64,000 nt of DNA, from the NCBI GenBank assembly GCA_016212665.1, contig JACREZ010000028.1:42373-106372 (forward strand), read 5' to 3'. Source of the stretch: Ignavibacteriota bacterium (GTDB taxonomy: Bacteria > Bacteroidota > Ignavibacteria > UBA10030 > SZUA-254). Below the pieces are notes generated by a model. That model was not told the DNA's origin. It ran no database searches and saw only the letters and a program-made list of their open reading frames with translations. A program made the translations under genes and the position numbers. Within the stretch, counting starts at the first letter, position 1, and each line of letters opens with the position of its first letter. Below, in pieces: positions 44,101 to 53,600 of this stretch.

Positions 44101-45180
44101 AGAATTGCAATTCCACGATTGCTTGCATCAATTGATAGCATCAATGGAGTTCCATCTTCGCAAACAGCACAACTTCAGGCTTTGAGTAACTCGTCTCTAC
44201 GCGCTACTGTCCGAGACACGACGAAATCGATAATAAACATTTATGATGGAACAGCTCAGGTTGTTGTGTTCGATGCTGAAAGAACGGTGAGAATTGTTCA
44301 AGAGGGATTCGAGCCGCTTGATTACAAAACCGATGGCAACGTCATCTTTCGCGGCGAAGCAAAAATTGACAGCGGAAAACTTACGACACAATTTATTGTC
44401 CCGAAAGATATTTCCTATACAAATGAACAAGGTCGTGTGACGGTGTATTTTTCGGATGGAACAACTGACGGCGCGGGATTTACGACCAACGTTCGCATCG
44501 GTGGAACCGATACCACAGCAGGCAATGATACGGAAGGTCCGGCAATTCGTCTCTTTCTTGATAGAAGAACATTCCGGAGCGGTGATGTTGTGAGTGCAAC
44601 ACCGCTTCTTATCGCCGACCTTGAAGATGAACACGGCATCAATACTTCGGGCGCGGGAATCGGTCATCGAATTGAATCGTGGCTCGATGAGAATCCGCAA
44701 AGCGCAGACCTGACAGCGTTCTACAAAAGTAATCTCAATACGTATCAGGAAGGAGCGGTTGAATATTCGCTCGGCGCGCTGACTCCCGGAACGCACAAGA
44801 TTCGTCTTCGTGCATGGGATACCTACAACAACGCTTCGACATCGGAAACCGTGTTCGACGTTGTCAACTCTGTAGGATTAAGATTGACAAGTGTGTTCAA
44901 CTATCCGAATCCGTTTTCTTCATCTACCATTTTCAGCATCGAACATAACCAATATGAAAGTGTTGATGCGGAAGTAAAAATTTATACCGTTGCCGGTCGT
45001 CTTATTCAATCACTCGAACAAAACAATGTCAACAATCAAATAATAAACATGACATGGGACGGGCGAGACCGTGATGGGGATGAAATTGCTAACGGAATTT
45101 ATTTGTATAAAGTCATTGTTACAACCTCCGACCGTCGGTTGACGGGCGAGGCGTATGGTAAGCTGAGTGTGTTACGCTAA
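41161..45180 (+). CDS. porU: Type IX secretion system sortase PorU
   Basis: A 1339-residue C25-family (gingipain-like) cysteine protease that removes the C-terminal signals of T9SS cargo and links them to the surface. Signal peptide 1-27. The C25 domain is about residues 620-980: YLLLFGDGDFDYRG, catalytic H853 in VNFAGHGNPRLWTHE and C888 in LIAATCNYSAID, ATYSATRPVYAPENF. The C-terminus carries a FlgD-like Ig domain (VFNYPNPFSSSTIFSIEHNQ...WDGRDRDGDEIANGIYLYKV). Four bases separate it from the porV reading frame, the usual porU-porV order. Confidence 0.93.
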   Translation: MLSLNVLYQYKSIIIFLVCFSIVDVKAIEKDFRIIKSDANGITLEYEPTSTEFLKVKFGVEEFYRFRGADCYPATEQSLGFPELFMRALPIRLMGADGNSVEVMNLEYEEMQNILLQPVPTFQQSDVGMSPLFEMKKDAYSQNSFLPEKVVELKNVGETRGVILGNLLFSPFQYNPATRTVKKITRLVVRVNFGASDAVSQHPDELVEGIAINQKELQSVPRVVKSVRTSSLQNSLLASGMWFKFSINESGMYKLQGSTLLATGIPAGTNPINIKLYNNGGEELPVSVTANVMDDLNEVAIYTFDATSNNTLDADDYVLFYGKGVRGWKYNEGTKTFSHFLNHFTESNVYWLRVDDSPSKQMSPLTFSTQPVEYQPATINAKLYREDEKINVTNSGLEWLGQQFNFGESITYIHPLSGLDGSKPIVYKFRVGAQALGYSNFTIYEHSDVILTTPLIYPTNIARYGPYFVGTYPAVLTDSVMPNFSDDQSRIRFAFTSDDRNGYGFLDSYEIFYQQFPKAQGNSLAFHTHDVSAVTQYKIPGFTTNQVFLFDASRYDSVLINTNPNLTVDTCSFTLQLTSGSSREIFAVGKNSFLSVGPLTRVNNQNLHGDTTEADEIIVTNSEFMSAAERLKTHRERPGSEYLKTLIVDIEKIYNEFGGGLPSPYAIRNYIKYCYNNWIKKPKYLLLFGDGDFDYRGILTQRANKIPVWETGTEFDPINSYTTDDDFVIFNSSNRVALGVGRIPSRTLSEANAVVDKIIEYETHPVQDLWKLRLTLVADDGWTPEHGDREGFQHAENIRDISDIVPQLFQTKKIFLHEYPIVFTANGRRKPAVNETIRNYINQGTLIVNFAGHGNPRLWTHEQVFVRETDFPLLSNKGKYFFLIAATCNYSAIDLLNEQSSGEVLVLLPNAGAIATYSATRPVYAPENFDLNTTLYNKLFEKNSSGQTIPRRFGDIIFHTRQNQTGVNDRKYVLLGDPAVRIAIPRLLASIDSINGVPSSQTAQLQALSNSSLRATVRDTTKSIINIYDGTAQVVVFDAERTVRIVQEGFEPLDYKTDGNVIFRGEAKIDSGKLTTQFIVPKDISYTNEQGRVTVYFSDGTTDGAGFTTNVRIGGTDTTAGNDTEGPAIRLFLDRRTFRSGDVVSATPLLIADLEDEHGINTSGAGIGHRIESWLDENPQSADLTAFYKSNLNTYQEGAVEYSLGALTPGTHKIRLRAWDTYNNASTSETVFDVVNSVGLRLTSVFNYPNPFSSSTIFSIEHNQYESVDAEVKIYTVAGRLIQSLEQNNVNNQIINMTWDGRDRDGDEIANGIYLYKVIVTTSDRRLTGEAYGKLSVLR

Positions 45181-45291
45181 CCTGTGAAAATGAAAGTTGT
45201 ATATCAAAACAAAAGACAATACATTTACACGGGTGAAGCTTCAAATAGTTTTAATTCATCTCGTTTTAAGCATATTTACAAAGGAAGATAT

Positions 45292-46467
45292 ATGATGTTC
45301 TCCATGAATCGAAGATTCGGTCTCTATGGATTTCTTGGATTAATGGCGCTGGCGTTGCTTGTGCCGAATTCTGTGTGGGCGCAAGCCGGCGGCTCTGCGG
45401 TTCCGTTTTTACTTATCGCGCCTGATGCGCGTGCTGATGGTATGGGAGAATCGGGCGGCGCGCTTGCCGATGACGCTTCAGCCATTAGTTGGAATCCGGC
45501 GGGTCTGGCATTTCAACGCGGGCGTGAAGCAAGTCTTACGCACTCCAATTGGTTACCGCAATTCAACCAATCCGATTTGTTTTATGAATATCTCGCGGGG
45601 AAAATGTATATGCCCGAAATCGGCGGAACGCTTGGCGGCAGTATTACCTATTTGAACTTAGGAGAATTTGTCCGAACGGAAAACGACCCGACTCCGCTCG
45701 ATACATGGAAAGCGTACGAGTTTGCTGTTACAGCAGGGTATGCGACGCAGGTATTTGAAGATTTAGGCGTTGGTTTGAATCTACGGTACATCCGAAGTTC
45801 ACTCGCGCCATTCGATGTGCAGGGACAGGGGCGTGAAGGTGTTGCCAATACATTCAGTTTCGATATTGCAACAATGTGGCGACCGACCTCGTTGGTACTT
45901 CCATTCATTGGAGATATTGAAGACCGGTTCAGGTTCGGGTTGAACATTTCCAACATCGGACCGAAAGTAACGTACATTGATGCGGCGCAAGCAGACCCGC
46001 TTCCGACGAATCTTCGCGTCAGTCTTGGTTTTCAAATCCTGAAAAGTCAATACAACAATCTTACTGTTGCCGCAGATTTCAGTCGCTTGTTGATTCGCCG
46101 TTACCCGGAAATCAAAACATATATGTACGATTCATTAGGAACGATTACGGACTCAACTGTGATAGACCCGCATGTAGATGACCTTCCGAAGTCACTCATC
46201 TCAACGTGGGAACAGGATAATGTTTGGAAGAATTTCACCATCGGCGGCGGTTTTGAATACTGGTACGGTAGCCCGCGTCTCATTGCACTTCGTTGGGGAT
46301 ATTTCTACGAACACCCTGAGAACGGAAACCGGAAGTTTATGACGTTCGGCGCCGGTATCCGGTACAGCATTTTCGGGTTTGATTTCAGTTATCTCTCGGC
46401 TGTTGAAGAAAACCATCCATTGGGAGAAACTCTTCGTTTTACGTTGTTAGTCGGAGAACCGGAATAA
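45292..46467 (+). CDS. porV: Type IX secretion system outer-membrane protein PorV
   Basis: A 391-residue FadL-like barrel that brings cargo to the PorU sortase. The start at ATG 45292 has AAGGAAG six bases before it and gives a good signal peptide (NRRFGLYGFLGLMALALL...VWAQ); the frame open from 45184 is probably untranslated. The mature start PFLLIAPDARADGMGESGGALADDASAISWNPAGLAF is diagnostic for PorV. It lies directly after porU. Confidence 0.93.
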   Translation: MMFSMNRRFGLYGFLGLMALALLVPNSVWAQAGGSAVPFLLIAPDARADGMGESGGALADDASAISWNPAGLAFQRGREASLTHSNWLPQFNQSDLFYEYLAGKMYMPEIGGTLGGSITYLNLGEFVRTENDPTPLDTWKAYEFAVTAGYATQVFEDLGVGLNLRYIRSSLAPFDVQGQGREGVANTFSFDIATMWRPTSLVLPFIGDIEDRFRFGLNISNIGPKVTYIDAAQADPLPTNLRVSLGFQILKSQYNNLTVAADFSRLLIRRYPEIKTYMYDSLGTITDSTVIDPHVDDLPKSLISTWEQDNVWKNFTIGGGFEYWYGSPRLIALRWGYFYEHPENGNRKFMTFGAGIRYSIFGFDFSYLSAVEENHPLGETLRFTLLVGEPE

Positions 46468-46486
46468 GGTTTTCCGTTGATTGAAT

Positions 46487-46729
46487 CTGAGGTTATTCAA
46501 AAAAAAACTATTCAGGTATGTCATTCTGAATGTGGTTGTCCAAAAAATAAGTAGGACAGGCATTCTTGCCTGTCATGTCCTTGAATATCAATTGATTTCG
46601 ACAGACAGGAATGTCTGTCCTACCATTGTTAGGACTTTTTGGACAGCCTCTGAAGAATCTCTGAAGTCGAAGGGAGATTCTCCGCTTTCGCTCAGAACGA
46701 TACCGATAGTACTTTTTGAATAACCTCAG
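46487..46729. mobile_element. Foldback (MITE-like) element, 243 bp
   Basis: The ends CTGAGGTTATTCAAAAA (46487-46503) and TTTTTGAATAACCTCAG (46713-46729) are perfect 17-bp inverted repeats. Nested inside are GGTTGTCCAAAAA/TTTTTGGACAGCC (46534-46546 with 46636-46648) and 24-base arms starting GTAGGACAGGCATTC (46551-46574) and ending GTCTGTCCTAC (46600-46623), with G-U pairs and few mismatches. No transposase frame is present. It fills the porV to M6-like gene gap and could also act as a terminator or RNA processing site. Confidence 0.75.
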
Positions 46730-46769
46730 AAAATTTAATTCTCCTTTCAAAAATTATCGCCTGCTCATT

Positions 46770-49700
46770 GTGAACCGTCAATATCTTTTCATTGTCACCA
46801 TGCTTCTGGGAATTTCTCTCATGGGTTATTCACAGCAGAAGCCGCGTGTGGTGTTTGACCATCAACTCAGTAGTTCTTCATTCAGTCCGAACGCGCGACA
46901 GCAATTTATAGCAACGCGTACTTTTCCCGAAACACTTCGAGTGTTGTGTGCAATGGTCGAGTTTCAGGAAGATAACGACGGCAGAACGAATGGCAACGGT
47001 CGTTTCGATTTGTCCGACACGCTCCCGCGTGTCATTGACCCGGCGCCGCACAACAAACAATATTTCGAACATCATCTCACGTTCGCGCAAAATTATTTCC
47101 GCAAAGCATCGGATGGAAAGTTTATCGTTGTCGGAGATGTGTTGGACAGCGTGTACCGCGTTCCGAATCAGATGCCGTACTACAGTCCTCCAAGAAGCAG
47201 TAACGATAACACAAAACTCGGATTGTTTATGAACGACGCGTGGAGAGTTGTTGATTCGGTGACTCCGGGAATTCAGTACGGCAACTATGACGCGTTCATC
47301 ATCTTCCACGCCGGGGCAGGACGCGACGTTGCATCGGACATCAAAGAGTTAGACCCGTCGCCGTTCGATATTCCTTCGATTTATCTCAACCTGCCGACGC
47401 TTCAAACAATATTCGGTTCAACGTATCAGGGCGTTCCCGTTGCGGATAGTTCGTACTTCATCAAGAACACGATGATTCTTCCGGAAACGGAAAGCAGAAA
47501 AGTTTCCACCATTCTCGGCTCGTATTTACTGCAACTCGGAATCAACGGATTGCTGGTAGCGAGCATTGGCAGTCATCTCGGCTTGCCCGATTTGTTTGAT
47601 ACCAAAACCGGGCGCACGGGCATCGGTCGTTTCGGGTTGATGGACGGACAATCAATTTTCAGTTGGTTCGGAGTGTTTCCTCCCGAACCATCGGCGTGGG
47701 AAAAAACATTTCTCGGTTGGGCGAATCCAATCACGGTTTCTTCCGGCGATTCGCTGTACTCGCTTCCCGCCGTCAGCAAGAGCGGACAGGAAGATACAAT
47801 TTACAAAGTTCTCATCAGCGCTAAAGAATATTTTCTGCTGGAAAATAGAAACCGGGATGCAGACAGCAATGGAGTGACAATTACGTACTCACTCGGCGGC
47901 AACATCTATTCAAAAACATGGTACCGCGATACAACAAACTTTAACGCGTATGATATTGATTCGCTCTACGGGACAATTATTAACGTGGACGAATTTGATT
48001 GGAGTTTACCCGGCGGAGTCAACACGAAAACGAACGAGTGGTTCAACGGCGGCGCGCTCATCTGGCATATTGATGAACATGTGATTGAAGCAAACCTGCA
48101 GACGAATTCAGTGAACGCCAATCCCGACCACCGCGGCGTTGACCTCGAAGAAGCGGACGGCTCTCAGGACATCGGGCAATCGTACGAGTTTCTCGAACCC
48201 GGCGCCGGCAGTGAAGACGGCACCGCTCTCGATTTCTGGTATTCAGGAAACACCGCCCCCGTCCGTAACAGAAAAAACTTTTTTACTCCGACGACATTCC
48301 CGAACAGCAACAGTTACGCAGGAGCGAACAGCCACGTCTATCTCAAAGACTTCTCCGCTCGCAAACCGCAGATGACGGTGAAGATTCAAGTGGGGGATGA
48401 TGTGAAACCATTGGATGGTTTTCCTAAGTACATTGGTGGAGATTTGAAAAACAGTTCTATTCATGCTCAGGAGATAGCCGGTGGTAGTTCCATTATTGTT
48501 CTTTCAACAGACAGTTCTATTTTTAGTTGGAATGTTTCTCAAAATACACCGCTTTTCCCAACCGGAAATCAAACAGGAATAATAGCACAATCAAATTCAA
48601 ATTGTCAACAAGGATTTTTTGGAACGGGTGTATTGAAAGATGTCGGCGGTGATGGACAACCTGAAATAGTTCAAAGTGAAAATGCGTGTCATCTTTCATC
48701 CCATGGTAGCTTGGTTTCGTATTGGTCGTTGAAGGATACAAACTCCGATGGCACATCTGATAAAACGAAGGAATTTGTACTGGATTATAATTCGACCGTA
48801 ACTTCTCCTGTTGCATCGGATTCGTTCATTGCGTTCGGATTGTCGGATGGACTTATATCGTTCAACAAATCTGACGGAACACACATCGAAGTATCGCTCA
48901 CAGCAGACACAAGCGAACATATTGTGGGAATGAGTCTCTTTGCACAACCGGATAGGTTTGCCGTGACGCTATCGAACGGAGATATTGTTCTTGTACGGTC
49001 GAATGGAATTTTTCGACGAAAGAATTTTTCAAACATCAACAAACTCCCTGTTGTAACCGGAACAATTTCAACGGTGAAAGGAGAATGTCTCGTCTTCGGT
49101 TCGACGAATGGAGAAGTCTATCTTACCGATGAAAACTTGAACGTACTGCCGGGATTTCCTTTTGCAACGAACGGAGAAATTAAAAATGTTCCCGCCCTTG
49201 CTGACATTGATAAAGACGGTCAACGCGACATTATTGTCTTCAGCGGAAATAAGATTTGGGCAATCAATGCCGCAGGCGCGGTCTTAGATAATTTCCCGAT
49301 TATCGTTTCAACCGATAAAACTATTCTCACATCTCCAATCATTGCAGATATAGATGGAGACATAGATGTTGATATTGTTGCAGTAACACAAGAAGGGCTT
49401 GTTGTTGCCTATGATAAAAATGGTGAGATAGCAAAAGGACTTCCGCTTCAAGCAGGAAGGAACGGCGGCTCAACACCCGCAGTATTTCCAACATTTGACG
49501 GATATACTGGAAGGATTGGAATAGCTGTAGCTGGAGTTGATGGGTATGTTTATACATGGCATTTGGGTTTTTTACCGGAATTTTTTCAACCATCAATTCG
49601 ATGGTATAATCCATGGTCCCAATACATGCACGACGCGCAAAACACCGGCTTAGTCGAAGATGCAAGCGTTCCTAATCCTCGAAGCAACGAGTTTCTTCCG

Positions 49701-49982
49701 ACATCGCTTGCGTACAATTGGCCCAACCCGGTCGGTGCAGAACATAATTTCAAAACACACATCCGGTATTTCCTCAGCGAAGATGCCTCGGTCGAAATTA
49801 AGATTCTTGATTTAGCGGGTGATTTGGTAACGACGCTGAACGCTCAAGGCACAGGCGGACTCGATAACGAAATCGAGTGGGATGTCTCCAACATCGAAAG
49901 CGGAATTTATTTTGCACGCATCGAAGCAAAAGGTGCATCGCAGAGTGGTATGGCAATCATCAAAATCGCCGTTGTGAAGTGA
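46770..49982 (+). CDS. T9SS-exported M6-metalloprotease-like protein with degenerate active site
   Basis: About 1070 residues. The GTG at 46770 (VNRQYLFIVTMLLGISLMGYSQ) is preferred to the TTG at 46716, which lies inside the foldback element's end repeat. About residues 40-420 match M6/immune-inhibitor-A-like proteases (LRVLCAMVEFQEDNDG, FAQNYFRKASDGKF, DAFIIFHAGAGRD, GLPDLFDTKTGRTGIGRFGLMDG). Where HExGH should precede LGLPDL, the sequence is A264-S-I-G-S268-H, so the zinc ligands and Glu are lost. FG-GAP/VCBS-like repeats follow (LADIDKDGQRDIIVF, IADIDGDIDVDIVAV), then a FlgD-like sorting domain (YNWPNPVG...GIYFARIEA). Likely a surface binding protein rather than a protease. Confidence 0.8.
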   Translation: MNRQYLFIVTMLLGISLMGYSQQKPRVVFDHQLSSSSFSPNARQQFIATRTFPETLRVLCAMVEFQEDNDGRTNGNGRFDLSDTLPRVIDPAPHNKQYFEHHLTFAQNYFRKASDGKFIVVGDVLDSVYRVPNQMPYYSPPRSSNDNTKLGLFMNDAWRVVDSVTPGIQYGNYDAFIIFHAGAGRDVASDIKELDPSPFDIPSIYLNLPTLQTIFGSTYQGVPVADSSYFIKNTMILPETESRKVSTILGSYLLQLGINGLLVASIGSHLGLPDLFDTKTGRTGIGRFGLMDGQSIFSWFGVFPPEPSAWEKTFLGWANPITVSSGDSLYSLPAVSKSGQEDTIYKVLISAKEYFLLENRNRDADSNGVTITYSLGGNIYSKTWYRDTTNFNAYDIDSLYGTIINVDEFDWSLPGGVNTKTNEWFNGGALIWHIDEHVIEANLQTNSVNANPDHRGVDLEEADGSQDIGQSYEFLEPGAGSEDGTALDFWYSGNTAPVRNRKNFFTPTTFPNSNSYAGANSHVYLKDFSARKPQMTVKIQVGDDVKPLDGFPKYIGGDLKNSSIHAQEIAGGSSIIVLSTDSSIFSWNVSQNTPLFPTGNQTGIIAQSNSNCQQGFFGTGVLKDVGGDGQPEIVQSENACHLSSHGSLVSYWSLKDTNSDGTSDKTKEFVLDYNSTVTSPVASDSFIAFGLSDGLISFNKSDGTHIEVSLTADTSEHIVGMSLFAQPDRFAVTLSNGDIVLVRSNGIFRRKNFSNINKLPVVTGTISTVKGECLVFGSTNGEVYLTDENLNVLPGFPFATNGEIKNVPALADIDKDGQRDIIVFSGNKIWAINAAGAVLDNFPIIVSTDKTILTSPIIADIDGDIDVDIVAVTQEGLVVAYDKNGEIAKGLPLQAGRNGGSTPAVFPTFDGYTGRIGIAVAGVDGYVYTWHLGFLPEFFQPSIRWYNPWSQYMHDAQNTGLVEDASVPNPRSNEFLPTSLAYNWPNPVGAEHNFKTHIRYFLSEDASVEIKILDLAGDLVTTLNAQGTGGLDNEIEWDVSNIESGIYFARIEAKGASQSGMAIIKIAVVK

Positions 49983-49986
49983 GCGT

Positions 49987-50631
49987 GTGCGAATTGTCTG
50001 GCTTGGAATATTATGCGTTGTGTTGCTCTCTTGCCGGGAATATCATTCCTTCAACGCGCCTGTTCCGATACTGGGGTATCAAATCAACGGCAAAGTGACA
50101 AGCACGAATGGCGTGGCGCTTGATAACGTGTCGGTGAAAGTATTTTATACCTATGTACGAACGAGTACGTTCCCGGTGGACACGGCAAATTATTATGTCA
50201 CCGACACAACAAAGCGACTGCAAATCAATGTGTATGATGCAAAGGAACGATTTGTGAGAACGTTGTTCTCCGGTTTTCCTTCGAGCGGACCATTGCCGAG
50301 ATATTTCTTCGATGCTATCGGTGATACATTTCCAAGCGGAAAATATTTTATCAAATACCTTTATGATACAAGTTTTGTCCGTACCATTCCCGTCCTTATT
50401 GATGGAAAGATCACGGCAACATCAAACTACAAAGGCGAGTTTATTCTCGAACACGAGTCGCTTCCTGTCGGCGAGCAATTTGATATTTTTGATAACAGCC
50501 GCCGTTACGAAGGAACATTCCGCGTGAAAGAAAATGTCGAACTGTTCCTGCAGAAGGGAACGAAGCAGGGTTCGTATTCCATCGTCGTTCAAAAAGATTT
50601 TATCACCAAGCGAACGTTTACTATCGAATGA
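49987..50631 (+). CDS. Hypothetical lipoprotein with carboxypeptidase-like beta domain
   Basis: A 214-residue protein with a GTG start and a lipobox (VVLLSC, residues 11-16). YQINGKVTSTNGVALDNVSVKVFYTY looks like the start of a carboxypeptidase-regulatory (CarboxypepD_reg) or Ig-like strand set. TTKRLQINVYDAKERFVRTLF resembles a FlgD-like stretch. It lies four bases after the M6-like gene, and its stop overlaps the next start (ATGA), so it is part of that operon. The function is unknown. Confidence 0.65.
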   Translation: MRIVWLGILCVVLLSCREYHSFNAPVPILGYQINGKVTSTNGVALDNVSVKVFYTYVRTSTFPVDTANYYVTDTTKRLQINVYDAKERFVRTLFSGFPSSGPLPRYFFDAIGDTFPSGKYFIKYLYDTSFVRTIPVLIDGKITATSNYKGEFILEHESLPVGEQFDIFDNSRRYEGTFRVKENVELFLQKGTKQGSYSIVVQKDFITKRTFTIE

Positions 50632-53600
50632 AAATTAGTTCTTTGTACTTTGTACTCTGTTTTTTGTTGTTGATGTTCAACACCTCACTCTATGCACAGG
50701 AAGAATTTTATCATCCCGAACTTGAGTGGAAATCTATCGAGACGGAACATTTCTATGTTCACTACCACGACGGAGCGGAGCGGACAGCGCGTGTCGTTTC
50801 AAAAATTGCCGAGGAGATTTTTGAACCTGTCACGACACTCTACAACCACAAGCCCGACCAGAAAATCAGTTTCATTATCAAAGATTATGATGATTACTCA
50901 AATGGTGCGGCATATTTCTTCGACAACAAAATAGAAATTTGGGCGCCCGCGCTCGATTTCGATTTGCGCGGAACACACAACTGGCTTCGTAACGTTATCA
51001 CGCACGAGTTTACTCACATCATTCAGATTCAGACCTCGATGAAATTCGGTCGGCGCGTACCGGGAATTTATTTCCAATGGCTCGGTTATGAATCGGAACG
51101 GCGGACGGATGTGCTGTACGGGTTTCCGAATGTCGTTGTCTCGTATCCGATTTCCGGCGTTGTGGTTCCGAGTTGGTTCGCTGAAGGAGTCGCTCAGTAC
51201 AACCGTCATGAACTTTCGTACGATTACTGGGACTCTCACCGTGATATGATTCTCCGCATGTACGCGCTCGACGGAAACATGCTTTCATGGAATGAGATGG
51301 CAGTGTTCGGTAAGACAAGTTTGGGAAATGAATCATCATACAACGCGGGCTTTGCGTTTGTCCGGTACATTGCGGAACGATTTGGTCAGGAAAAGATTGT
51401 TGAAATCTCACGTAATCTTTCTTTGCTGACGGAACTCACAATCGGCGGCGCTATCAAACGGGCGGTTGGCAAGGACGGGGAAGATGTGTACAACGAATGG
51501 CGCGAGTATCTCCAACGCGATTACAACGAACGAACGAAGAACATCAAAGCAACCTTGACACCGCTCGATACGATTGCGTTCGAAGGATTCGGAAATTTCT
51601 ATCCCGCATTTTCTCCCAACGGAAAGAAGCTTGCATACGTTTCGAACAAGAAAGCAGATTACTTCGGTCTCTCCGGTTTGTATGTGTATGATTTGACGAC
51701 GAAGGAAGAAAAACGACTGCAAGCAGGAGTTCGCTCGCAGGTTGCCTGGTCTCCCGACGGAAAGAAAATTTACTACACCAAAATTACACGGGATAATCCG
51801 CACTGGTCGAATCTTTCCGATGTGTATGTGTATGAACTTGAAACGGAAGAAGAAACACGTATCTCGCACGGATGGCGTGCCGCGTCAGTTTCCGTCTCGA
51901 ATGACGGAACAAAACTCGCGTTCGTTGTCGGTTCGGATGGAACGTTGAATCTCGCAACGTCCGATGCAGACGGAAAGAATTATCAAAAACTCACCAACTA
52001 TTCAAACGGCGAACAAGTCTATCATCCCAAGTGGTCGCCCGACGGGAAAACAATTATCTTCGATTATTCCATCAAAGACGGGCGTGATATCGCGACAATT
52101 CCTGCAACCGGCGGTGAAGTAACATTCGTTCTGCAAACATCTGCCGATGAACGAAATGCAATCTTTACACAAGACGGAAAGATTGTATGTAGTTCGGATG
52201 AAACAGGGATTTTCAATCTTTATGAATATAACCTAAGCACAAAGAACAAAGTACAACGTACAAATGTCTTAGGCGGCGCGTTCATGCCTTCGCTCAACAG
52301 TGATGGAAAAATTGCCTTTGCAAACTACACTTCAACCGGGTACAAAATCATGATGGCGCAGTTGTCAACGCCGATGGAAAATGCCGGTCACTACATCAAA
52401 CAGGATGAACAGCCGGTGAAACTTGCTTCAGAAGAGCATAACAAAGTAAGCGCGATATTCGATTGGAAATCGCTTCGCTCCTATGATGATTCAAAAGTTC
52501 CGGCTGATACTTCGACGGAATACAAAAACATCGCATCAAGTTTATCCTTCATTCCGTTCCTGAGAGTGGACAACTACAATCCGAAAAACACGGGATTGGA
52601 AATATTGAAGCCAGGACTCTACATGTATTCATACGATGTGCTGGAGCGTTACGGTTTTTTTGCCGGAGCGGCGGCGAACAGCAAGTTCGAGCGGGATTTA
52701 TTTTTTAATTTTGATTTTCGCGGGAAACTTCCGGGTTTGTATGAACTTGGTTTGGAACCGGCAATGTCGCTGGAGTTTTACAACATTACCCGCAAAACCG
52801 ATTCCTATCTACGGCTCTCGCTCGACACGCTTCCGGTGGAAATTTCTTACAACCTGATTGAGTTCGATGTTGCATTCAAGCAAAAATTGTTTACGGAAGC
52901 GCTCGATTTCGAATTACGGTTCGCTCACAGCCGTTACACTGCCAACATCGGTCAGTTTCTCATTCACCTCAGCAACAACGCTCCGTACTTAGTACAGTCA
53001 AGCAGTGATTTGTATTTTATCGGCAATGACCTCTCGGCAAAGTTTGAGTACAACGGAATCGCCCCGTCGCGCACGATGGAGATTCGTCCTGTCGGAAGGA
53101 AAGTGCGGCTCCGTTACGATTACGAGTTCAACAAGTTCAATTCAGAAGGTGAGTACGAAATTCAGGACGGCTACCTTCTTCCGAAATATGACCGACCATC
53201 GTTCCATAAACTTGAAGCAAGTTGGAAAGAATACATTGCTCTGCCCGGCTGGAGACACACGCTTTCAACGCATGTGCGCGGCGGAACTATTTTCGGTCCT
53301 CCGGTGGATAATTTTTTTGATTTTTACATCGGCGGACTTGCGGGGATGAAAGGCTATCCGTTCTATTCGCTCGGCGGCAATGAATTTGTCATCGGCAATC
53401 TCACGTACCGTTTCCCGATTTCTGAAAAAATTGATTTCCGTCTGCTTCACATATACTTTGATAAACTCTACGCCGCCGTGTATAGTGATGTCGGAAATGT
53501 GTGGAAAGAAGGAAGTCCGGGCGGATTGAAGTTCAAGAAAGATGTCGGCATTGAGTTACGACTCGAAGCGTTTTCGTACTACGCTTTCCCGACTCGTGTT

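Noticed and set aside
41161..45180. PorU as a gingipain-type secreted virulence protease
   Set aside because: The order porU-porV and the domain layout fit the secretion-system sortase better than a secreted cargo protease.
45184..45291. N-terminal extension of PorV
   Set aside because: The ATG at 45292 has AAGGAAG at a good distance and starts a typical signal peptide; the upstream 36 codons are unlike PorV.
46716..46769. TTG start for the M6-like gene
   Set aside because: Lies within the terminal repeat of the foldback element; the GTG at 46770 gives a normal signal peptide.
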